A stretch of DNA of 31,324 bases from a virus, in the IMG/VR virus record IMGVR_UViG_3300034523_000293, positions 1 to 31,324 of that record. One strand, written 5' to 3'. Below the pieces are notes generated by a model, which saw nothing but the letters and a program-made list of their open reading frames with translations, ran no database searches and was not told the origin of the DNA. The position numbers and the translations under genes were made by a program. Below, piece after piece: positions 26,130-31,324 of the stretch. Each line of letters starts with the position of its first letter. Within the stretch, counting starts at the first letter, position 1.

Positions 26130-28840
26130 TGTCAATGATGAATGAAGATATCCGCTCCCAACTACTTCAGCGGCTGGAAGATGACTTCGGCCTGAAGCTA
26201 CGTGTAGGCACGAATTACATGCGGGGCGGTGTTTGCCCTGCCTGCAACAAGAAAGAGCTGTATGCCCGCCACGACAAGCCCTGGCAGATCCGCTGCGGCC
26301 GACCGGAGCGCTGCGGCCATATCGAGCACGTCAAAGAAATCTATGAGGACCTGTTTGAGGACTGGAGCAAGCGTGCGCCGGCTACTGACAACGATCCGAC
26401 CGTAACCGCACGTGCTTACTTGGAATTTGCCCGTGGTTTAAATGCCGGAGCTATGACCGGTTGGTTCACCCAAGAGAACTACGTCAACCACGAAACGAAA
26501 GAGTCTAGTGCCACGATTCGATTCCCCCTGCCGAATGGTGGCTACTGGGAGCGCCTGATCGATCGCCCTTCCCGCTTCGGCAAGATGAAAGCCCGTTTCA
26601 AGCCCCAATATAGCGCCCAGGGCGAGTTGTGGTGCCCGCCGAGCGTGGACCTGGCCAAGGTGAAAGAGCTGTGGATTGTCGAGGGAATCTTCGACGCCAC
26701 CGCCCTGGTGCAAAACGACGTCGACGCGGTGTCGGCCATGTCGAGTGTGAACTTCCCAGTAGAAGCGCTGAAACGTCTGGTCGAGCAGCGACCAGGCAAA
26801 CTGCCCACTTTGGTATGGGCCCTGGACAACGAGCCAACTGCTCGCGGCTACCTGCTGCGCTGGGTCAAACAGGCGCGTGAAATGGGCTTCACCTGCAAGG
26901 CAGCGCTCATTCCCCAGCGGGATAAGAAAGTCGACTGGAACGACTTGCACCAGCGCTGGCAGTTCGAAGAAGAAGGTAAAGCACGCAATGACAAGCGCAA
27001 GCGTGACCTGGATGCAGCGCGCCATGAGGGTGACTTGCTGCTGGCCCCCTCGCCGAAAGAAAAGGCGCTGCTGATGTACACCTGGGAGGAAGGTTTCCCA
27101 GAGTTCGCTTTTGACTTCGGCAACCAAACCTACTGGGCCAAGTTCGATTTGTCGAAGCTCGAGGAAGAACAAAAGGCACTGGCAACCAGCGAAGACCACG
27201 AGGATCAACAGCTCAACGACAAGGCTGCACGCCGCAAGGTGCTGCAGAACGTCTGCAGCTTGAAGCTCTTGGCCAACTGCCGTTTTGAGGCGCTGTACAA
27301 GCAGGTGAACGACGTCACCAACGAGGCGTGGTTTTACTTCCAGGTGTTGGGGATCCACGACGACCATGGCGAGAATTACACGTTCACGCCGAAGCAAATC
27401 TCCTCAAGCAGCGAGTTTAAAACCCGCTTGATGTATTCGGGCGCGACCTGGCTGGGCACGCAAAAGCACCTGGACCAGATCATTATCCGTCAAACCGAAC
27501 GCCTGAAAACCGTCGAGACCATCGACTTCCTGGGCTACAGCCGCGATCACAAGGCGTACATCTTCAACGACATCGCTATCCACGGCGGGTCTATTTACAA
27601 GGCCAACGACGAGGACTATTTCGAATTCGGAAAGCAGCGGGTCAAATGCCTGATGAAGTCGGTAAAAATCAAAATGGCCTTGGACAGTAAGGGCTATCGC
27701 GAAGACTGGCTGCCGGACCTATGGACTGTCTTTGGCGAGAATGGCGTTCTTGCCCTCACCTATTGGTTTGGCTCGCTGTTCGCCGAACAGATCCGGGCCG
27801 AACATGAAAGCTTTCCGTTCCTGGAAATGTCGGGTGAGCCCGATTCGGGCAAAACCACGCTGATCAAGTTCATCTGGAAGCTCTTCGGGCGGACCTACGA
27901 GGGTTTCGATCCGGCCAAAAGTTCGTTCTCAGGCTTGAGCCGAGCAATGGGCCAGGTGGCCAACCTGCCCTTGGTCCTTCTTGAGGCTGACCGAAACACC
28001 AACGAGGACAATACCAAGGCCTTCGAGTGGGACCAGTTCAAGGACTTCTATGGGGGCGGCACCCTGCGTACCCGGGGCGTCAAGTCCAACAGCAACGATA
28101 CCTACGAACCGCCGTTTCGCGCGTCCATCGTAATCGCTCAGAACGCCATCGTTACCGGCCACGAAGCGATCATCAGCCGTATCGTCCGCTTGCCGTTTCT
28201 CAAGCCGGTGATCACCGACAAGAGCCGCAAGGCTGCTGACGCAATTGTTCAGACCGAGCTGGAGCACGTCAGCCACTTCATGGTGAAGGCAATGCGCGCC
28301 GAGCCGCTGGTGCTCAAGCGCTTCGCGGAACTGTATCCCCAATACCGCGCTGAGCTTTGGGCCAGCCGTAATCTGGCATCCGATCGGGTCATCAAGAACC
28401 ACAGCATGATGCTTGCCCTGCTGGACTGCCTGCAGCTCGTCATCGCAATCCCGGATCACATGGTCCAGGCCTGCCGCAAATACCTTCTGAAAGCAGCCAA
28501 CGAGCGCCAGGCGGCGATCAGCACCGATCCGAAGGAAGTGAACGAGTTTTGGCAGGTGTTTGATTACCTGGAATCGCTGCCCTCTGCCCCGATGGTCAAC
28601 CACAGCAAAAAGCCTGGTTTGATCGCCATCAATCTTAACCAGTTCGCCGAGGTCGCCCTGGAGCACCGCCAGCGCATTCCGGACCTGGCAGTGCTGCGCC
28701 GACTGCTCAAAGACTGCCGAGCGCACCATTGTTTGGACACTCAGAAACGCGTGGAAAGCGCGATCCGAGCACGTCAGCAGGATATGGCGCCGACTGCTCA
28801 CATCCCGTCGACCATGCGTTGCTTCATCTTCCGGGAGTGA
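26129..28840 (+). CDS. primase-helicase replication protein
   Basis: A 903-residue replication protein that combines primase and helicase in one chain, like P4 alpha-type proteins. The ATG at 26129 overlaps the previous TAA; the frame is open further upstream but that is shadow. Zinc-ribbon cysteines are Cys36-x2-Cys39 and Cys56, Cys62 in the N-terminus. A TOPRIM domain spans about 179-272, with Glu185-Gly186 (WIVEGIFD) and Asp233 in WALDNEP as likely catalytic acids. The C-terminal ATPase has Walker A at 569-577 (GEPDSGKTT) and a Walker B-like LVLLEADR at about 614-622. This would be the single replication initiator of the phage, loading onto its own origin. No separate DnaB- or DnaC-like gene is present. 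Confidence 0.88.
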   Translation: MSMMNEDIRSQLLQRLEDDFGLKLRVGTNYMRGGVCPACNKKELYARHDKPWQIRCGRPERCGHIEHVKEIYEDLFEDWSKRAPATDNDPTVTARAYLEFARGLNAGAMTGWFTQENYVNHETKESSATIRFPLPNGGYWERLIDRPSRFGKMKARFKPQYSAQGELWCPPSVDLAKVKELWIVEGIFDATALVQNDVDAVSAMSSVNFPVEALKRLVEQRPGKLPTLVWALDNEPTARGYLLRWVKQAREMGFTCKAALIPQRDKKVDWNDLHQRWQFEEEGKARNDKRKRDLDAARHEGDLLLAPSPKEKALLMYTWEEGFPEFAFDFGNQTYWAKFDLSKLEEEQKALATSEDHEDQQLNDKAARRKVLQNVCSLKLLANCRFEALYKQVNDVTNEAWFYFQVLGIHDDHGENYTFTPKQISSSSEFKTRLMYSGATWLGTQKHLDQIIIRQTERLKTVETIDFLGYSRDHKAYIFNDIAIHGGSIYKANDEDYFEFGKQRVKCLMKSVKIKMALDSKGYREDWLPDLWTVFGENGVLALTYWFGSLFAEQIRAEHESFPFLEMSGEPDSGKTTLIKFIWKLFGRTYEGFDPAKSSFSGLSRAMGQVANLPLVLLEADRNTNEDNTKAFEWDQFKDFYGGGTLRTRGVKSNSNDTYEPPFRASIVIAQNAIVTGHEAIISRIVRLPFLKPVITDKSRKAADAIVQTELEHVSHFMVKAMRAEPLVLKRFAELYPQYRAELWASRNLASDRVIKNHSMMLALLDCLQLVIAIPDHMVQACRKYLLKAANERQAAISTDPKEVNEFWQVFDYLESLPSAPMVNHSKKPGLIAINLNQFAEVALEHRQRIPDLAVLRRLLKDCRAHHCLDTQKRVESAIRARQQDMAPTAHIPSTMRCFIFRE

Positions 28841-28845
28841 TCGCC

Positions 28846-29136
28846 ATGCACATCCAATTGATTGTTGAGCGGGAACAGGACAACGCAGTCGAGGAGATCC
28901 GCCGGATCAACGCGGTAATGGTTCAGCTGGGTTACGAGGGCAGAACCGTGTTTGCCGAAGCCTACGGCGCTGACGGCCTCGTCCAAATCCTTGATGTTCG
29001 GGCCACCGGTGGCCAGAGCGAGATTCTCGTTATGGACTGCTCTCGGGAACAAGTGCAGGCCGTACTGGAGTGGCAGTCCTGCAACGACGAAGGGGAATTT
29101 CAAGACCTGGTTATTCACCTGGTGCGAAGGGCATGA
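28846..29136 (+). CDS. hypothetical early phage protein
   Basis: A 96-residue protein starting at the ATG at 28846, five bases after the primase stop, with GGGAG overlapping that stop as ribosome site. The frame is open from 28729, inside the primase gene, but that start is unlikely. It has a helical N-terminus (EQDNAVEEIRRINAVMVQLG), a strand and turn centre, and an acidic C-terminus (CNDEGEFQDLVIHLV). Function not recognised. It lies in the same operon as the primase. Confidence 0.6.
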   Translation: MHIQLIVEREQDNAVEEIRRINAVMVQLGYEGRTVFAEAYGADGLVQILDVRATGGQSEILVMDCSREQVQAVLEWQSCNDEGEFQDLVIHLVRRA

Positions 29137-29182
29137 GCCTAAGAACCGGACCGGACACCGGCTACGCCGGCAACTGAAGGGC

Positions 29183-29206
29183 ACCGAGGAGTTACAGCTC
29201 CCCGGT
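29183..29206 (+). other. hairpin after the primase-linked genes
   Basis: ACCGAGGAG (29183-29191) and CTCCCCGGT (29198-29206) pair in eight of nine positions around a six-base loop. No T-run follows, so it may be a weak terminator, an mRNA-stabilising hairpin, or have no function. The 95-base gap here holds no other signal. Confidence 0.35.
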
Positions 29207-29231
29207 ACCAACCACCACTGAGGGCAACACC

Positions 29232-29474
29232 ATGCAAGCAGAGCACCAAAGCAGCAGCGATCCGAAGGCTACCACAGCGCCGGCAGAAGGACTGCAGGCG
29301 GCGCGCCACCTGATGGCCATCCGCATCGTCGGTACCGCGCTTTTCGATTACCAGGTCCACAAGACGCCCGACGCCCGGATCCGCCTCGAGGCAGTCACCA
29401 CCATGGCCCACCTGCAGGGTGATCTCACTGCAGTTGAGAGGGCATTTGTGTCGCAGTTGCTGGCCAATCAATAG
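29232..29474 (+). CDS. hypothetical phage protein
   Basis: An 80-residue protein starting at the ATG at 29232, with GAGGG about 9 bases upstream. The N-terminal 20 residues are Ser/Ala-rich and probably unstructured. The rest is helical (GLQAARHLMAIRIVGTALFDYQVHK, then RLEAVTTMAHLQGDL). No domain is recognised. It lies between the replication gene and the integrase block, a place that often holds small accessory genes. Confidence 0.55.
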   Translation: MQAEHQSSSDPKATTAPAEGLQAARHLMAIRIVGTALFDYQVHKTPDARIRLEAVTTMAHLQGDLTAVERAFVSQLLANQ

Positions 29475-29508
29475 TCCAGCAGTTTGCATCCCAACTTCTA
29501 ACAATCAT

Positions 29509-29539
29509 GCCCCGGCGGCAGCGCTAGACTGCCCGGGGC
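29509..29539 (+). promoter_or_regulatory. strong GC hairpin upstream of the DUF4224-integrase pair
   Basis: GCCCCGG (29509-29515) pairs with CCGGGGC (29533-29539); GGCAG and CTGCC extend the stem with a two-base bulge. The loop contains GCTAGA. There is no T-run, but it lies 24 bases before the next gene and may terminate, attenuate or shape the leader of the integrase transcript. A promoter element (TAGACT, 29525-29530) inside it is a weak candidate. Confidence 0.4.
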
Positions 29540-29563
29540 GCACCAGCTTTCAGAGGGCTAGTA

Positions 29564-29776
29564 ATGAACTCCCGATCGGACAATGTTCTGGTATTCACCG
29601 ACCTGCAGCGCATCACCGGTTATCAACGCCGATCTGATGTTGAACGCTCGCTGATCGACCAGGGCATTCGCCTTTTCCGTGGTCGTACAGGACCTTGGAC
29701 AACGCTGGACCTTATCAACCAAGCCGCAGGTATGAAGCCCGCAACTGCAGAGCGATACGACGCCGACATCCTATGA
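29564..29776 (+). CDS. DUF4224 small DNA-binding-type protein
   Basis: A 70-residue protein immediately before the integrase, starting at the ATG at 29564 (AGAGG ribosome site about 9 bases upstream). The body (FTDLQRITGYQRRSDVERSLIDQGIRLFRGRTGPW) follows the DUF4224 pattern: a LxxITGYxRxxxxxxxLxxxGI winged-helix core as in small excisionase-like proteins. Members sit next to tyrosine integrases and are good candidates for directionality factors. The stop overlaps the integrase ATG (ATGA), so the two are co-expressed. Confidence 0.72.
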   Translation: MNSRSDNVLVFTDLQRITGYQRRSDVERSLIDQGIRLFRGRTGPWTTLDLINQAAGMKPATAERYDADIL

Positions 29777-30921
29777 GGAAAGCAAGGAAGCGGAAGCATA
29801 ATCCGCACATTCCCCCCCACATCGATCAGGCCGCTCTCCCAGCGGCCATTTACTTTGATCATCGCAACGCCGGCGTCTGGTACACGCTGCATTACGACGA
29901 GACCGGTAAACAGCGCCGGCGCAATGTGGCACCTGCTGACGTGACCTTGGCCGAGCTGCACCAGATCATGGAGCAAACCTCGGGGGTCGACCAAGGCACC
30001 TTGCGTTACCTGTGCGCGCAATTTCACCAGAGCGATCGTTACAAGAAACTCAGCCTCAAGACCCACAACGACTATTGCTATTCGCGAGACGTCCTGCTGG
30101 GCATCCCGACACGGCTGGGCAAACCCTTGGGGGATCTGCTGGTGAAGAAATTCACGGCGGCGTTGATCCAGCGGATTGTCGATCGCCTGGCCGACGAAGG
30201 CACGCCGTCCAAAGCGGCGCATGTCCTGCGCTACCTGCGCCGGGTACTACAGTGGGGCCGCAACCGGGGCTACCTCGACAGCAATCCGGCGCAGGGTATT
30301 GAAGCGCCTGTGGAGCGCAAGCGCCGGCGCTTGCCGGAACACCTGGTCATGGAATCGCTGGTCGACCGTGCGCTGGCGTTTGGACGGCTGGCCAGGAACG
30401 AGAAAGGCGGCTGTCCGGAGTATCTGAGCTATGTAATGGAGATCGGTTACCTATGTCGTTTGCGGGGCATCGAAACCATCACCCTGACTGACGCTCATGA
30501 ACTGGCTGAAGGGATCATGACCAACCGCCGCAAGGGCAGCCGTGACAACATCGTGCGCTGGACGCCGCGCCTGCGGGCAGCTTGGGAAGGGGCAAAGGCC
30601 TACCGGGCCAAGATATGGGACCGCAAATCAACGGTGGTTCCAATCCGTCCCGATCGACGCTACATCATTGTGGCCAGCCACGGAGGCCCGTTGCGCAAAT
30701 CCAGCCTGGATACAGCCTGGCAACGGTTCATCACCTCAGCCATCGAGGACGGCACCATCACGGCCGAGCAGCGCTTTGGCCTGCATGACCTTAAGCGGCG
30801 TGGTATCACAGACACTGCCGGCAATCGGGCGGATAAACAGGAGGCCAGCGGTCACCGGGACGGGGCAATGATGGATGTCTACGATCTCAGCGTCCCACTG
30901 GTCAATGCCTCTCAGACATAG
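29773..30921 (+). CDS. int: tyrosine integrase
   Basis: A 382-residue tyrosine recombinase that inserts and excises the prophage. The frame is open further upstream, but the ATG at 29773 overlaps the DUF4224 stop. The N-terminal 70 residues are an arm-type DNA-binding region with many Arg and Lys. A SAM-like core-binding domain is at about 70-180. Catalytic residues are Arg231 (LCRLRGIE), Lys254 (NRRKGSR), His338 with Lys341 (HDLKRRG), His361 (SGHRDG) and Tyr370 (MDVYDLS). The second Arg of the triad is Lys here, as in a known HDLK subgroup of phage integrases. It is encoded at the far end of the early operon, next to the probable attachment site. Confidence 0.9.
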   Translation: MRKARKRKHNPHIPPHIDQAALPAAIYFDHRNAGVWYTLHYDETGKQRRRNVAPADVTLAELHQIMEQTSGVDQGTLRYLCAQFHQSDRYKKLSLKTHNDYCYSRDVLLGIPTRLGKPLGDLLVKKFTAALIQRIVDRLADEGTPSKAAHVLRYLRRVLQWGRNRGYLDSNPAQGIEAPVERKRRRLPEHLVMESLVDRALAFGRLARNEKGGCPEYLSYVMEIGYLCRLRGIETITLTDAHELAEGIMTNRRKGSRDNIVRWTPRLRAAWEGAKAYRAKIWDRKSTVVPIRPDRRYIIVASHGGPLRKSSLDTAWQRFITSAIEDGTITAEQRFGLHDLKRRGITDTAGNRADKQEASGHRDGAMMDVYDLSVPLVNASQT

Positions 30922-31010
30922 CGATATAAGGACCTGATGAAGCTTGATGCCTTAAACCAAGACCGTGCTCAGTGGTATGCCACGCCCCCATCCTTTGGCG
31001 GCCAGCAGAA

Positions 31011-31036
31011 GCAAAAAAGCCCGCCAGAGCGGGCTT
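31011..31036 (-). terminator. rho-independent terminator (mainly leftward)
   Basis: AAGCCCGC (31017-31024) and GCGGGCTT (31029-31036) form a perfect 8-bp stem with a 4-base loop. Read leftward the stem is followed by T6 (complement of 31013-31018), a textbook rho-independent terminator for the leftward gene at 31082-31324. Rightward only a short T-rich tail follows, so termination after the integrase would be partial. Confidence 0.85.
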
Positions 31037-31081
31037 GCCTGTTGGGCGCGATTGAACATAGGGCACGTTATGAGCACTAGG

Positions 31082-31324
31082 TCATTCGTCTTCCGACGCC
31101 AGATCTGCCGCCCAGGATACTTTCAGAGCCAGCTGGTTGGCTGCTTCGTGAAGATCCGCGACTAGTTTTTCACTGGTTGCAGTTAGCTCGTTGAGCTTGT
31201 CGACATCCATATCCCCCGGCGGTGTGTTCAGATCGATGGTCAGCGCCGCCTGAGTAAATTTTACCCGTGCCTCGTTGTAGGCCTCCAAAGCTTCCTTGAA
31301 ACGGTCGGTGTCGATCATTGGCAT
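31082..31324 (-). CDS. hypothetical protein, 5' end near or beyond the window edge
   Basis: A leftward gene of at least 80 residues, probably outside the prophage. Candidate starts are the ATG at 31318 (MIDTDRFKEALEAY) and one at 31324 at the very edge; a start outside the window is also possible. The protein is an acidic helical one with the repeated style EALEAYNEAR, LNELTATSEKL and ANQLALKVSWAADLASEDE. No Cys, membrane segment or named domain is seen. It ends 45 bases before the terminator at 31011-31036, which serves it. Function is unknown. Confidence 0.65.
   Translation of the reverse strand: MPMIDTDRFKEALEAYNEARVKFTQAALTIDLNTPPGDMDVDKLNELTATSEKLVADLHEAANQLALKVSWAADLASEDE

Noticed and set aside
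27929-28801. 290-residue leftward open frame opposite the primase
   Set aside because: It lies wholly inside the primase-helicase coding region, which has conserved Walker and TOPRIM motifs on the other strand.
361-31081. direct repeat that would mark attL and attR
   Set aside because: I compared short words from the left non-coding stretch and the 1435-1505 gap with the region right of the integrase and found no convincing match. The core may be short, or attL may lie outside the window. A pairwise alignment of both flanks would decide.

Overview
The window looks like one nearly complete P2-superfamily temperate phage integrated in a Pseudomonas chromosome, probably of the P. fluorescens group. 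Codon use, the GC-rich coding style, a perfect LexA box and the Pseudomonas-phage flavour of the regulatory genes all point that way. Host assignment is inference from sequence style, not from a marker gene. No tRNA, rRNA, CRISPR array or insertion sequence was seen.

Layout. Positions 1-1434 hold three small rightward genes of unknown function. Two of them sit behind an SOS promoter with a perfect LexA box (834-853). A hairpin terminator (1441-1461) separates them from an AT-rich leftward gene (1506-2486) that looks like a HEPN-type accessory 'moron', a possible anti-phage factor. From 20625 down to 2540 runs a tightly packed leftward late operon: scaffold/protease, major capsid, small terminase, head completion, tail completion, sheath, tube, a DksA-type zinc finger, a lysis cassette (putative holin, SAR endolysin, Rz with nested Rz1), a tail-assembly chaperone with a programmed -1 frameshift, tape measure, baseplate, Kelch-propeller tail fibre, fibre chaperone, hub and spike. 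Head genes are P2-like; the tail set (DUF2586, DUF2597, DUF2590) resembles the HP1/K139 branch.

Rightward from 20787 are the large terminase and portal, divergent from the scaffold across a control region with a perfect dyad (20711-20729). An Ogr/Delta-like zinc-finger late activator follows. The lysogeny switch lies at 24004-24949: a leftward CI-like repressor with a TTG start, a small downstream gene resembling the repressor's C-terminal tail, and a rightward small HTH protein. The rightward early operon continues with a YmfL/CII-like regulator, small unknown genes, a 903-residue primase-helicase, a DUF4224 protein and a tyrosine integrase (29773-30921). A terminator and the start of a leftward gene, probably host, close the window.

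How it works together. In the lysogen the repressor should hold the early promoter at 24662-24748. It has no S24 autocleavage domain, so induction may depend on another SOS-controlled factor; the LexA-box cassette at the left end is a candidate, by analogy with Tum of coliphage 186. After induction, primase-helicase replication and the Ogr-like activator would turn on the divergent head operons, ending in lysis by endolysin and spanins. Attachment sites could not be identified by eye.
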